Positions 1 through 7,400 of a DNA stretch of 9,909 nucleotides are shown in pieces. A model generated the notes under the pieces. That model ran no database searches. It was not told where the DNA came from and saw only the letters and a program-made list of their open reading frames with translations. Source of the DNA: Christensenella sp. UBA3857. Lineage in GTDB: Bacteria; Bacillota; Clostridia; Christensenellales; CAG-138. The position numbers were made by a program, and so were the translations under genes. How positions within the stretch are numbered: the stretch's first letter is position 1; each line of letters opens with the position of its first letter. The stretch spans positions 1 to 9,909 of the forward strand of contig DGHD01000009.1 in assembly GCA_002392505.1 (NCBI GenBank), written 5' to 3'.

Positions 1-1766
1 TCGGGCTCAGGCGTCGGCGTCGGATCGGGCTCAGGGGTATCGAGCGCGGCGAGGCACTCAATGATCATCGCCCTTGTGGCGGGACCGACGATGCCGTCCT
101 GTGTGAGAGCGTGATCGCCCTGGAAGGCGAGCACCGCGTTATACGTATTCATGCCGAAATTGCCGTCGATCGCAAGCGGATAGCCGAGCTTGTTAAGCGC
201 CGCCTGCAGCCAGCGGACGTCGTCGCCCGTCATGCCGTATTTCAGATTACGGGTCGGCACAGGATAATTCGCCGGATCGGAGGGATCGTCGGGAGTCGGC
301 GTCGGCGTAGGCGTCGGCGTCGGTGTCGGCGTAGGCGTCGGAGTCGGTGTCGGTGTCGGCGTAGGCGTAGGCGTCGGAGTCGGTGTCACGGTAGGTTCCG
401 GAGTCGGTGTCACGGTCGGTTCCGGCGTCGGAGTTGCGGTCGGTTCCGGAGTCGGAGTTGCGGTCGGTTCCGGAGTTGGCGTGGGGTCGGGTGTTTCGAG
501 CGCGGCGAGGCACTCGATTATCTTCGCCCTTGTGGCGGGACCGACGATGCCGTCCTGTGTGAGAGCGTGGTCGCCCTGGAAGGCGAGCACCGCGTTATAT
601 GTATTCGTGCCGAAATTGCCGTCAATCGTAAGCGGATAGCCGAGCCTGTTGAGCGCCGCCTGCAGCCAGCGGACGTCGTCGCCCGTCATGCCCTTTTTGA
701 GCGTGCGAGTGGGCACGGGATAGTTCGCCGGATCGGAGGGATCGGGCGTTTCGCCCGGAGCGGGCGTCGGCGTGGGATCGGCGCCGTAGGGATTCGCGGC
801 GAGCAGCGTCGCTATGTAATTCGCAGTGGATACGTTGCAGTAGCCCGTCTCCGTCCTTCCGTGATCCCTTTGGAACGCCTTCATAGCGGCGACCGTCGAA
901 GCGCCGTACGAGCCGTCTATCGTAAGGGGATAGCCGAGCCAGTTGAGCGCCGCCTGCAGCCAGCGGACGGAATTGCCGGTCGAGCCGTTTGAGAGCGTCT
1001 CCGTCGGGAAATCGTAATTGCCGGGATCGAGCCGGTCGTAAAGAGGTATGCTCGACGGGGAAACGGGCAAATCGAGCGTGCCGTCGTCCTCCGAGGTATA
1101 ATCGGGCACGCCGTAGCCGTAGATATACTCGTCCGAAAGAAGGAACGCGCGCATCTCCACCTTATTGTGGACGGTGTTGCCCTCTATCGTGTAAACTATG
1201 CCGTTCCGGACGCAGTAGACTATGCCGACGTGGTTCCAAACGCCGTCCTGATCGGGGAAATCGAAAAATATGAGGTCGCCCCTTTGCGGCTGATACACGC
1301 TCGCGTATCTGAACGGTATGTTGAAACAATGCGCGCTCGTGCCCACCCTTGCGTAGCAGGCGTTGCTGACTGTGGATACCGGCACCCTTGCCTGGCGCAT
1401 ACACCAGCTTACGAACATGGCGCACCATGCGCCCCAGTGCCCGGTGGTCTTGCCCATAACGTGCACGCCGTACCAATAGCAGTACTCCGTATAATTGCAG
1501 GTGCCGTTCTGGTTCGTGCCGCCGAGCTGGCTCATGCCGTCCCCTTCGTGATAGCCTACCTGCGAAAGCGCGACGAGCACGAGATCCCTTCGCTCATTAT
1601 ACGTGCGCTGGACGTTGAAAAGATTTGCGCAGTACTGGCTCGAAGCGTATGCCGAAGAGGGCGTATAAGTCATCGAGACGGCGTGCGCCGGGGAAAAAAC
1701 TATTGAAAACAGCATCAGAACGGCTGTGAGCGCCGCCGAAAAACGTCTGTATTTTGTGACGGACAT
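1..1766 (-). CDS. Secreted CHAP-domain cell-wall hydrolase with three peptidoglycan-binding domains (partial, C-terminus off the left edge)
   Basis: An open frame runs without a stop from an ATG at 1766 down to base 1 (588 codons), so the C-terminus is missing. Residues 1-29 form a signal peptide (basic MSVTKYRR, hydrophobic core, AHA cleavage site). Residues about 50-215 match a CHAP amidase/endopeptidase domain: Cys115 in [10 protein letters not shown], His179 in NHVGIV and an EGNT motif at Glu195 are the expected catalytic residues. Three PG_binding_1 domains follow at about residues 254-327, 349-423 and 505-575, each with the LQAALNxLGYPLxIDGxxG core. They are joined by Pro-Thr linkers, the longest at about residues 425-492, and a further Pro-Thr linker begins at the window edge. 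The likely role is cleavage of peptidoglycan peptides outside the cell, with the repeats anchoring it to the wall. Start support: GGAGGT at 1775-1780, 8 bases before the ATG, and a good promoter. Amidase versus endopeptidase activity cannot be told from sequence. Confidence 0.93.
   Translation of the reverse strand, partial: MSVTKYRRFSAALTAVLMLFSIVFSPAHAVSMTYTPSSAYASSQYCANLFNVQRTYNERRDLVLVALSQVGYHEGDGMSQLGGTNQNGTCNYTEYCYWYGVHVMGKTTGHWGAWCAMFVSWCMRQARVPVSTVSNACYARVGTSAHCFNIPFRYASVYQPQRGDLIFFDFPDQDGVWNHVGIVYCVRNGIVYTIEGNTVHNKVEMRAFLLSDEYIYGYGVPDYTSEDDGTLDLPVSPSSIPLYDRLDPGNYDFPTETLSNGSTGNSVRWLQAALNWLGYPLTIDGSYGASTVAAMKAFQRDHGRTETGYCNVSTANYIATLLAANPYGADPTPTPAPGETPDPSDPANYPVPTRTLKKGMTGDDVRWLQAALNRLGYPLTIDGNFGTNTYNAVLAFQGDHALTQDGIVGPATRAKIIECLAALETPDPTPTPEPTATPTPEPTATPTPEPTVTPTPEPTVTPTPTPTPTPTPTPTPTPTPTPTPTPTPTPTPDDPSDPANYPVPTRNLKYGMTGDDVRWLQAALNKLGYPLAIDGNFGMNTYNAVLAFQGDHALTQDGIVGPATRAMIIECLAALDTPEPDPTPTPEP
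38..288 (-). repeat. Direct repeat copy A, encoding the third peptidoglycan-binding domain
   Basis: This block lies exactly 456 bases (152 codons, in frame) from 494-744 and matches it closely; by eye there are about 20 differences over some 250 bases. It encodes the third PG-binding domain and its flanking linker edges. The first PG-binding domain (about 785-1005) is much more diverged, so copies A and B are the recent duplication. Confidence 0.85.
289..493 (-). repeat. Low-complexity Pro-Thr linker repeat
   Basis: On the plus strand this reads as GTCGGC/GTAGGC hexamers, with 24-base units containing GGTTCCGGAGTCGG at 390-480. In the minus-strand gene it encodes (TP)n followed by repeats of EPTATPTP and EPTVTPTP. 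It is a flexible, probably extended spacer between the second and third peptidoglycan-binding domains. Arrays of this kind are prone to slippage, so copy number may differ between strains or be mis-assembled. Confidence 0.85.
494..744 (-). repeat. Direct repeat copy B, encoding the second peptidoglycan-binding domain
   Basis: Partner of the block at 38-288 at a constant in-frame offset of 456 bases. Differences cluster in the part around 690-720, which encodes the N-terminal edge of the domain; the central LQAALN and IDGNFG coding part is nearly unchanged. Confidence 0.85.
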
Positions 1767-1801
1767 GTGGTTCGACCTCCGCATATTGTGAAAGCATATA
1801 G

Positions 1802-1830
1802 ATTATAACATGCTTTTTTTGTAAAAACAA
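1802..1830 (-). promoter_or_regulatory. Sigma-A promoter of the CHAP hydrolase gene
   Basis: On the minus strand there is a TTGTTT -35 (1825-1830), a 17-base spacer and a consensus TATAAT -10 (1802-1807) preceded by TG one base upstream (extended -10). Transcription would start near 1795, leaving a short leader with GGAGGT at 1775-1780. Confidence 0.7.
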
Positions 1831-1850
1831 ACGGCAAAAAAAGAAAAGTG

Positions 1851-1879
1851 TTAAAAAACGGCTGAATCTATGATATAAT
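1851..1879 (+). promoter_or_regulatory. Promoter of the M20 peptidase gene
   Basis: A consensus TATAAT at 1874-1879 carries an extended TG at 1871-1872; the -35 is weak (TTAAAA, 1851-1856, 17-base spacer). The A-rich tract at 1826-1858 lies between this and the divergent CHAP promoter and could act as an UP element. A ribosome binding site AGAAAGG lies at 1915-1921, 9 bases before the ATG at 1931. Confidence 0.6.
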
Positions 1880-1930
1880 GTCCTTAAAGCCGGAAAAAAG
1901 CGATATACGGCGGCAGAAAGGCTTATAAAT

Positions 1931-3052
1931 ATGTATAAGGATTGGATCGACGAGCATTTTGAAGAGCATCTCAACTTGCTCAAAACGCTCGCGGCGATAC
2001 CCGCCCCCTCCCACAATGAGGATAAAAGAGTGCGGTTTTTGACGGAGCTCCTGGCTTCGGAGGGTATTTACGCCTATACCGACGAGGCGAAGAACGTTAT
2101 AGTGCCAATGGGCGAAGGTCCGAACGCCTGCGTTTACTCGGCGCATACGGACGTGGTGTTCCCGGATGAGACTCCGCTCCCCGTCCGTGAGGAGAACGGC
2201 TTTCTTTACGCGCCCGGCGTCGGCGACGATACGGCGAACGTTGCCGCCATCGTTACCATACTGCGTTATATCAGGGAACACGGGCTCAAGCCCAAGCGCC
2301 CCGTGCTGTTCGTGTTCAACTCCTGCGAGGAGGGACTCGGCAACTTAAAGGGTACGAGGCAGCTTTTGAAGGACAATGCGGATCGTATTTCGGAATTCGT
2401 TTCGTTCGACTGTTCCCTTGACGAGGGAATGGTTACGCGGGCGGTCGGCAGCGAACGCTGGCGCGTTACGGCAAAGACCGAGGGCGGGCACTCCTACTCC
2501 GCTTTCGGCAAGCCCAACGCGATACACAGGATGGCGAGATTTGTCGATGCGCTCTATTCTCAGGAGGTCCCCGCAAAAGAAGGTTCCCGCACGACATACA
2601 ACGCGGGACTCATTTCCGGCGGCACTTCCATAAACACCATCGCGCCGGAAGCGGAGCTTTATTACGAATACCGCTCCGACGATCACAGGCATCTTGCCCT
2701 GATGCGCGAGAGCTTCATGCGGCTTTTAAGCGACGCCGATACTCCCGAGGCGGCGTTCACCGCCGAGCTCATCGGCGAACGTCCCTGCGGGGCGAACGTG
2801 GACGAAAAGGCGTTTGACAGGCTCAAGGCAAGATGCGCCTCCGCCATAGGGCATGCGACGGGCGAGCCCGTCATGGGATTCTCCGCCTCGACCGACGCGA
2901 ACATACCGCTTTCGCTCGGCATACCCGCCGTCACGTTCGGACTTTATTCCGGCGGCGGCGCGCACACTCGGGAGGAATGGCTTGAAACAGCCTCGCTCAA
3001 GACCGGGCTCGAGATAGGTCTGTCCCTCGTTTTGAACGGTCATTTCGTTTAA
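1931..3052 (+). CDS. M20-family zinc metallopeptidase (peptidase T/dipeptidase-like)
   Basis: A 373-residue cytoplasmic exopeptidase of the M20 clan, with no signal peptide. Family metal and catalytic positions are all visible: His72 and Asp74 in AHTD, bridging Asp99 in GVGDD, the Glu133-Glu134 pair in SCEEG (general base plus ligand), Asp160 in SFD and C-terminal His345 in GGGAHTREEW. The smaller dimerisation domain lies about residues 175-285 and includes EGGHSYSAFGKPN (His187) and GGTSINTIAPEAELYYEYRS. It probably removes residues from short peptides or acts as a dipeptidase; the exact substrate cannot be read from sequence, and amidohydrolase or deacylase activity is possible for M20 members. 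The gene is divergent from the CHAP hydrolase. The next gene starts 165 bases downstream with no convincing terminator between, so read-through is possible. Confidence 0.92.
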   Translation: MYKDWIDEHFEEHLNLLKTLAAIPAPSHNEDKRVRFLTELLASEGIYAYTDEAKNVIVPMGEGPNACVYSAHTDVVFPDETPLPVREENGFLYAPGVGDDTANVAAIVTILRYIREHGLKPKRPVLFVFNSCEEGLGNLKGTRQLLKDNADRISEFVSFDCSLDEGMVTRAVGSERWRVTAKTEGGHSYSAFGKPNAIHRMARFVDALYSQEVPAKEGSRTTYNAGLISGGTSINTIAPEAELYYEYRSDDHRHLALMRESFMRLLSDADTPEAAFTAELIGERPCGANVDEKAFDRLKARCASAIGHATGEPVMGFSASTDANIPLSLGIPAVTFGLYSGGGAHTREEWLETASLKTGLEIGLSLVLNGHFV

Positions 3053-3135
3053 CCTGCGGCGCCGGGAAACGCGGCTGTCGGCTGAAAAAACCGCCCGCCG
3101 TGAAATGCGCCGGAATATGTTTGACTTTGCTGCAT

Positions 3136-3209
3136 GACGGCGGCAGTTTTGCGATGAAAACCGTCAAATATTTCAGGAAAGGACGCCTTTGGAGGTCAAA
3201 GGCAAAGGA
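3136..3209 (+). promoter_or_regulatory. Structured leader hairpins hiding or exposing the ribosome binding site of the Ig-like gene
   Basis: Two hairpins precede the ATG at 3218. The first pairs GACG (3136-3139) with CGTC (3162-3165) and GTTTT (3146-3150) with AAAAC (3157-3161). The second is a perfect 7-bp stem: GCCTTTG (3185-3191), loop GAGGT, CAAAGGC (3197-3203). An upstream AAAGG (3178-3182) can pair with the same CCTTT, so two folds compete. The likely ribosome binding site, AAAGGA (3204-3209), is 8 bases from the ATG and abuts the second stem. A related arrangement precedes the gene at 9402. No clear promoter is visible in 3053-3217; a TTGACT at 3121 lacks a matching -10. Confidence 0.45.
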
Positions 3210-3217
3210 TCGAAAAA

Positions 3218-4243
3218 ATGAAAGTAAAGAAAACGCTTGCGGCGCTTATGGTACTGCTGATGGTTTTCTGCTCCGTTCCCACCGGAGCGAGCCGGGATCC
3301 GTGGAGCAGCATGATCGTCGGCGAAAGCTTCCGGTACGTGCTGTGGAAGGGCTATGACGAAAACGACGAAGTCAAGCTCATAAGCGGCACGCTTCCCGAC
3401 GGCGTGGAGCTTATCAGGGAGTACAACGATACCGAGGGCGTTTACGATTTCGTCATTTCCGGAACGCCCATGAAGGCGGGCGAGTACCCCGTTGAATTCG
3501 AGATATGTCCGTACGAGGCGATGCACAGCTATGCGTCGCTCACCTTAAAGGTATGGAACAAGCTCAAGATAACCGTAACAAGGCTGCCCGACGCCGTGGT
3601 CGGCGAATACTATTCCCAGAAGATACCCGTCACCTATCCCGAGGCGGAGTTCACCGAATGGTGGAATCCCGGCGAGGGAGTCATCCTCGAAGGACTCGGT
3701 CTGGAGCTTAAAAGCGACGGCACCGTCTGCGGGACCCCCACGAAGGCGGGCGACTTCCACTTTTACGTGACGGTCGATTCGCTCCTCAACCTGGATTCGG
3801 ACGAGGCGCGCATCGAGCTGAAGATCGCTCCGCCCGCCGTGCCGACGGATACTCCCACTCCGCCGCCGACGCTTCCGCCGTCCCCCACCCAGGCGGGGAT
3901 CGACGCGCGTTTCACAGCGGATTCGTTCATCTGGTACTTTCCGGATGAGGAGTTCGAGCTCCAGCTTATCGGCAGCATCGGCGACTCCGTAGAGATAGGT
4001 AACGTGATCGGCGACATTCCCGAAGGAGTAAAGGTCAACGCCTACAGCTTTGACGGCGAAGTGACCGTTAAGGGCTCCTTAAGCGCCGCGTTTGCCGAGA
4101 GCGGCGGAGCGTTCACCGTTATTATCCCATTAAAAACGGAAAACGCCACCTATTTTATGCATTACCTGTTCCGCCCCGCGCCTAAAGGCGAGATGGAGGC
4201 TTACCCCTCCGGCACTCCCCTTAAGGTGCCGTTCGGCGCGTGA
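3218..4243 (+). CDS. Secreted protein with Ig-like (putative-Ig/cadherin-like) domains, function unknown
   Basis: A 341-residue exported protein. Residues 1-25 are a signal peptide (MKVKKTLAALMVLLMVF, ending near PTGAS); Cys18 does not sit in a lipobox, so signal peptidase I is more likely. Two repeats follow with the He_PIG-type signature of bacterial surface proteins: ISGTLPDGVEL and SGTPMKAGEYPVEF (about 56-94), then GLELKSDGTVCGTPTKAGDF (161-180). A Pro-Thr linker (about 204-226) leads to a C-terminal beta-rich domain (228-341). There is no LPXTG, SLH or membrane anchor, so it is either released or held by a partner. The lipoprotein gene begins 15 bases downstream and the two are almost certainly co-transcribed, suggesting a shared surface role. 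No enzymatic motif is visible; such domains usually mediate adhesion or carbohydrate or protein binding. Confidence 0.75.
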   Translation: MKVKKTLAALMVLLMVFCSVPTGASRDPWSSMIVGESFRYVLWKGYDENDEVKLISGTLPDGVELIREYNDTEGVYDFVISGTPMKAGEYPVEFEICPYEAMHSYASLTLKVWNKLKITVTRLPDAVVGEYYSQKIPVTYPEAEFTEWWNPGEGVILEGLGLELKSDGTVCGTPTKAGDFHFYVTVDSLLNLDSDEARIELKIAPPAVPTDTPTPPPTLPPSPTQAGIDARFTADSFIWYFPDEEFELQLIGSIGDSVEIGNVIGDIPEGVKVNAYSFDGEVTVKGSLSAAFAESGGAFTVIIPLKTENATYFMHYLFRPAPKGEMEAYPSGTPLKVPFGA

Positions 4244-4258
4244 GAAAGGAGCCGGATC

Positions 4259-5323
4259 ATGAAAAAGACGATCAAAATAACGACCCTCTTCGCTGTACTT
4301 CTTCTCGTCGTTTCGCTTGCCTCGGGCTGCATAAAGCCGAAGCCCGCCGAAACGGATCCTACCCCCATGCCGGGCGTCGAAGCTGCGCTCCTCGGCGACT
4401 GGTTCGGTGTGTTCTCCGTGACCGATGCGGACGGAAAATACAAGGATAACAGCGGTCTCACCAACGACTGCGTGATGCGTCTTTCCCCGGACGGCTGCTA
4501 CATCGTCGTCAACGGGATCGGCGAACTGTTCACCGAATGCTCCGCCGCCGCGTCCGAGGACGGCGTGCTGCTCACGGGCAAGATCGGCGGGTCCCCCGTT
4601 TCGTGGAGGCTCATCAAGCGAGGCGCCAAGCTCACGCTTTCCGAGATATACGGCGCAGGCTCCGACTATATGCGGATCGAGCTAATAATGAAGCACTGCG
4701 GCGACGAGTGGAGCGGTTCCCCCATCCCCGCCGGGTATGAATACACCGTAAAGCACGGCTTCGGCGCGCTTGTCGAGGCGATGGGCGGCAACAAGGCGAA
4801 GCTCCCCGCGGTAGACGCCGAGGGAGTGAACCTGCGCCTTTCGGAGGACGAGGATCAGGGCTGGACGGAGCCTGCCGATCCGCGCTTCAACGACGAGGGA
4901 CGCACGGTCAGCTCGAACGGCTGCTTCAGCGTTCTCCTGCCCGAGGGGTTCACCGTCGTGAGCGACTCCACGCAGGGCTTCACCGCGGCGAACGAAGCGA
5001 AGGGCGTAAGGGCGGTCAGCTACACGGTTTACGTCTCGAACGAGGATCCGCTCAAAAAGCTGATCTCGATCGGCGTAGATCCTTCCGATCCGCAGATCTA
5101 TCATTTCGTTATCGACGGCTTTGACTGCTTCGCCGCGCCCCGCACGATGGAGAACGTTCCGGGCAGCGAGCTATTGCTCTTCGGCTCGGACGGCAGGAAT
5201 ATGCTCGAGATCCATTATTCCGTCGATTCCGACGCCTCGGAGCTTACCCGAATGCTCGAGTACGCGCCGGAGGATTTCAGCGCATGCGTGCTCGGTCTGC
5301 TCGTGCATGCTCCCGAAAAATGA
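4259..5323 (+). CDS. Surface lipoprotein of unknown function
   Basis: A 354-residue protein with a lipoprotein signal peptide: MKKTIK, a hydrophobic stretch, then LASGC with Cys24 as the lipidated residue. A short Pro/Thr-rich tether (about 26-38) precedes an N-terminal domain (about 43-150, starting LLGDWFGVFSV and including RLSPDGCYIVV) that resembles small beta-barrel, lipocalin-like folds. A second domain (about 217-354) begins NGCFSVLLPEGFTVV, a pattern seen in other Bacillota lipoproteins. I recognise no named family. AAAGGAG (4245-4251) sits 7 bases before the ATG and overlaps the end of the upstream Ig-like gene, so translation is probably coupled. It should sit on the outer face of the membrane, possibly as partner or anchor for the Ig-like protein. 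Transcription ends in the hairpin zone after 5330. Confidence 0.8.
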   Translation: MKKTIKITTLFAVLLLVVSLASGCIKPKPAETDPTPMPGVEAALLGDWFGVFSVTDADGKYKDNSGLTNDCVMRLSPDGCYIVVNGIGELFTECSAAASEDGVLLTGKIGGSPVSWRLIKRGAKLTLSEIYGAGSDYMRIELIMKHCGDEWSGSPIPAGYEYTVKHGFGALVEAMGGNKAKLPAVDAEGVNLRLSEDEDQGWTEPADPRFNDEGRTVSSNGCFSVLLPEGFTVVSDSTQGFTAANEAKGVRAVSYTVYVSNEDPLKKLISIGVDPSDPQIYHFVIDGFDCFAAPRTMENVPGSELLLFGSDGRNMLEIHYSVDSDASELTRMLEYAPEDFSACVLGLLVHAPEK

Positions 5324-5332
5324 TACGCAAAT

Positions 5333-5374
5333 AAAAAAAAGCGTCCGCTCCCCGATCGGGGACGGCGCGTCCGC
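5333..5374 (-). terminator. Intrinsic terminator of the fakA-fakB-plsX operon
   Basis: On the minus strand a GC-rich hairpin region is followed directly by eight T residues (rc of 5333-5340). It contains the perfect 14-base palindrome TCCCCGATCGGGGA (5349-5362). GGACGC just before the T-run can pair with GCCGTCC upstream with one bulge. The same arm also pairs over 11 bases with 5442-5452 (AGCGGACGCTT), giving an alternative larger hairpin enclosing the second terminator. Confidence 0.65.
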
Positions 5375-5387
5375 ATAAGACAATGAA

Positions 5388-5420
5388 AAACCGGGGATGG
5401 CGGACCATCCCCGGTTTCTT
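5388..5420. terminator. Bidirectional intrinsic terminator between convergent genes
   Basis: A perfect 13-bp stem (5388-5400 with 5405-5417, core CCGGGGATGG) has a 4-base loop CGGA. On the plus strand it is followed by TTTCTTAT, serving the lipoprotein gene; on the minus strand it is followed by TTTTTC, serving plsX. It lies between the two convergent stop codons. Confidence 0.85.
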
Positions 5421-5462
5421 ATCATGGTTATAAAGCCGCTAAGCGGACGCTTCGCCGTCCGT

Positions 5463-6500
5463 TCATTCCTCCGGCACGGTCCCGGCGAACGCCTCGACGG
5501 CGTCTGCCGTAAGCTTTATCATGCCGGACTTCTGCATGCGGTACGCCTGCTCGACGCACCTTAACACGGAGATGTCGTTCGAGGAGCCGTGCCCCTTTAC
5601 GACTATCTTCCTGCAGCCGAGGAGCACGCTGCCGCCGTAATTGCGGTAATCCATGAAGCGTTTTTCCTCGTCGAACATCTTCTTCATGAGGAGCGCGCCT
5701 ATCTTGTTGATAGTCCGCGAATAGATGTCCTTCTTGAGCTTCTTGAGCATCTCGAGGCAGGCTCCCTCGGTGGATTTAATGAGCACGTTGCCGGAAAACC
5801 CGTCGCATACGACGAGGTCGTATTTGCCGGAAAGGAGGTCCCTGCTCTCCATATTCCCGGCGAAATTGACGCTCTCCATCCCCTTTAATACGGGATATGC
5901 GGATTTTCTGAGCTCGTCGCCCTTGCCCTCCTCCTCGCCGATATTGAGGAGCGCGGCACGGGGGTTTTCGATCCCGTAGGCGCATTTCAGGTACATCGTG
6001 CCCATGATCGCGAACTCGCAGAGCATACGCACGGAAACGTCCACGTTGGCGCCGCTGTCGCACACGCCGACTATACCGCCGTTCATCGTGGGCAGGAGCG
6101 GGCAGAACGCGGGCCTTTTAACTCCGCGTATGCGCCCTATGCGGAGCGTCGCCGCGGCGACGAGCGCGCCGGTCGAGCCGGTCGTGATAACGCCGTGATA
6201 GCCGTCGTCCGCACGGATGAGCTCGATCGCCTTCATAAGCGAGCTCTCCTTCTTCTGCTTGATGGCAAGGGTAGGCGTTTCGTCGCAGCCTATCACCTCC
6301 GGCGCGTGTATCACGTGCAGGCGGGCAGCGTCGTACTTTTTGCCCTCGAGCTCCTTCATAATGGCGGCTTCATCGCCCGTAAGGGTAAGGTCGAGATCGT
6401 CAAGCTCTTCAAGCGCAAGGAGCGCTCCCTTTACGTGCGCGTTGGGGCTGTTGTCTCCCCCGAAGCAGTCGAGTATCAGTTTTATCATCGGTTTTTCCAT
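5463..6500 (-). CDS. plsX: Phosphate acyltransferase PlsX
   Basis: PlsX interconverts acyl-ACP and acyl-phosphate, the donor that PlsY uses for the first step of phospholipid synthesis; it is a peripheral membrane enzyme. The family signatures are present: LDCFGGDNSP near the N-terminus (most homologues have MGGD), GVITTGSTGALVAA, DLVVCDGFSGNV, and GGSVLLGCRK followed by KGHGSSN. With the ATG at 6500 it has 345 residues, normal for the family. An in-frame GTG at 6515 overlaps the fakB stop as GTGA but adds five unlikely residues, and an ATG at 6488 gives the shortest version, closest to typical PlsX N-termini. AGGTGA at 6513-6518 is the only Shine-Dalgarno-like site, about 12 bases before the 6500 start, so this start is preferred with moderate certainty. 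It is the last gene of the fakA-fakB-plsX operon. Confidence 0.95.
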   Translation of the reverse strand: MEKPMIKLILDCFGGDNSPNAHVKGALLALEELDDLDLTLTGDEAAIMKELEGKKYDAARLHVIHAPEVIGCDETPTLAIKQKKESSLMKAIELIRADDGYHGVITTGSTGALVAAATLRIGRIRGVKRPAFCPLLPTMNGGIVGVCDSGANVDVSVRMLCEFAIMGTMYLKCAYGIENPRAALLNIGEEEGKGDELRKSAYPVLKGMESVNFAGNMESRDLLSGKYDLVVCDGFSGNVLIKSTEGACLEMLKKLKKDIYSRTINKIGALLMKKMFDEEKRFMDYRNYGGSVLLGCRKIVVKGHGSSNDISVLRCVEQAYRMQKSGMIKLTADAVEAFAGTVPEE

Positions 6501-6511
6501 CGGCGAGGGGA

Positions 6512-7381
6512 TCACCTGTGTATCGCGTGGAAGCAGATGCCCACGCCGTTGGGACCGCAGTGACCGCCCGTGGTGGGATTGACGAACACGGTCTCGATAT
6601 TAAGATCGTCGCCGTATTTCTCCTTGAGCCGCGCGACGACCTCCGCCGTGATCTCGGGCGCGTCGGTATTGCCGACGATGACGCGGTGACCCTTAACGTC
6701 CTCGCCCAGCTCGTCGACGTATTTGAGCAGACGGTCGATCGCACGGGCGCGGCCGCGCTCCTTGCCGACGGACACCATCTTGCCCTCGCTGTTCATGAAT
6801 ATGATGGGACGTACGCCGAGGAGCGTGCCCATCGTGGCGGCAAGCCCGGAGACCCTGCCGGAATGCTTGAAGAATTTAAGATCGTCCGCAAAGAAGTAGA
6901 TGGCGAATTTATCGACCTCCGTCTTTGCCCAGTCGAGGATCTCCTCGACGCTCTTCCCCGCGAGCGCCATATCGCCGACCTCGAGCACTATGTTATAGCT
7001 CACGATGGTGATGCCCTTGGTATCGATATCGTAGAAATTACGCTCGGGATACTTCGCCTTGAGCTCCGCTACCGCCTGATCCATCGCGTCGAAGGTGGCG
7101 GTCATCGCCCTGGAGAAATGGACGTAAAGGATATCGTCGCCGTTCTTGAAATGGGGCTCGAATATCTCAACGTACTTCTCGCGGCTGATGGCTGAGGTGT
7201 TGGGCAGAGCGCCGTTCCTCAGCTTATCGTAGAACGCGTGCGCGTCGAACACGTCGAAATCCTCGTAAGGATAGACGGTCTCGCCGTCGATCGAATAGGG
7301 CATGCTGATCAGTGAATAGCCGTATTTGGCGGCTACCTCGGGGGTGATGTCGCAGTCGGTGTCGGTGAAAAGCTTTAACAT
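6512..7381 (-). CDS. fakB: DegV-family fatty acid-binding protein (FakB-type subunit of fatty acid kinase)
   Basis: A 289-residue DegV protein. FakB proteins hold a fatty acid and present its carboxylate to the FakA kinase. Seen here: FTDTDCDIT at the N-terminus (the usual TDSxxDL region), PNTSAIS (Thr62-Ser63), HSGRVSGLAATMGTLLGVRPI (Arg176) and GGHCGPNGVG (His274), all at positions where FakB contacts the ligand head group. The segment that normally reads SSxxSGTY is instead HFSRAMTATF (Ser90 to Phe97), lacking the SGT signature, so ligand choice may differ. It lies between fakA (19 bases upstream) and plsX (overlapping or nearly so), which strongly supports the fatty acid role. AAGGAG at 7390-7395 is 8 bases from the ATG. 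The symbol rests on family and context; a more distant DegV function is the alternative. Confidence 0.87.
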   Translation of the reverse strand: MLKLFTDTDCDITPEVAAKYGYSLISMPYSIDGETVYPYEDFDVFDAHAFYDKLRNGALPNTSAISREKYVEIFEPHFKNGDDILYVHFSRAMTATFDAMDQAVAELKAKYPERNFYDIDTKGITIVSYNIVLEVGDMALAGKSVEEILDWAKTEVDKFAIYFFADDLKFFKHSGRVSGLAATMGTLLGVRPIIFMNSEGKMVSVGKERGRARAIDRLLKYVDELGEDVKGHRVIVGNTDAPEITAEVVARLKEKYGDDLNIETVFVNPTTGGHCGPNGVGICFHAIHR

Positions 7382-7400
7382 ATTTATTACTCCTTATAAA

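Noticed and set aside
247..513. Minus-strand reading frame rich in Asp, Thr, Ser and Ala repeats
   Set aside because: It is an out-of-frame reading of the Pro-Thr linker DNA of the CHAP hydrolase; the in-frame protein runs through it without a stop and carries real domains on both sides.
111..1706. Plus-strand frames of 293, 94 and 179 residues
   Set aside because: Antisense to the CHAP hydrolase. They show Arg/Val-rich low-complexity or domain-free translations and no ribosome binding site, and exist because the GC-rich opposite strand lacks stops.
1597..2281. Minus-strand frames across the intergenic region and into the M20 gene
   Set aside because: They cross two good divergent promoters and are antisense to the well-supported M20 peptidase.
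3121..3126. TTGACT as a -35 box for the Ig-like gene
   Set aside because: No acceptable -10 hexamer lies 16-18 bases downstream, so a promoter is not supported.
6518..7195. Plus-strand 225-residue frame antisense to fakB
   Set aside because: Shadow of the DegV coding sequence in GC-rich DNA, without a domain or start signal.
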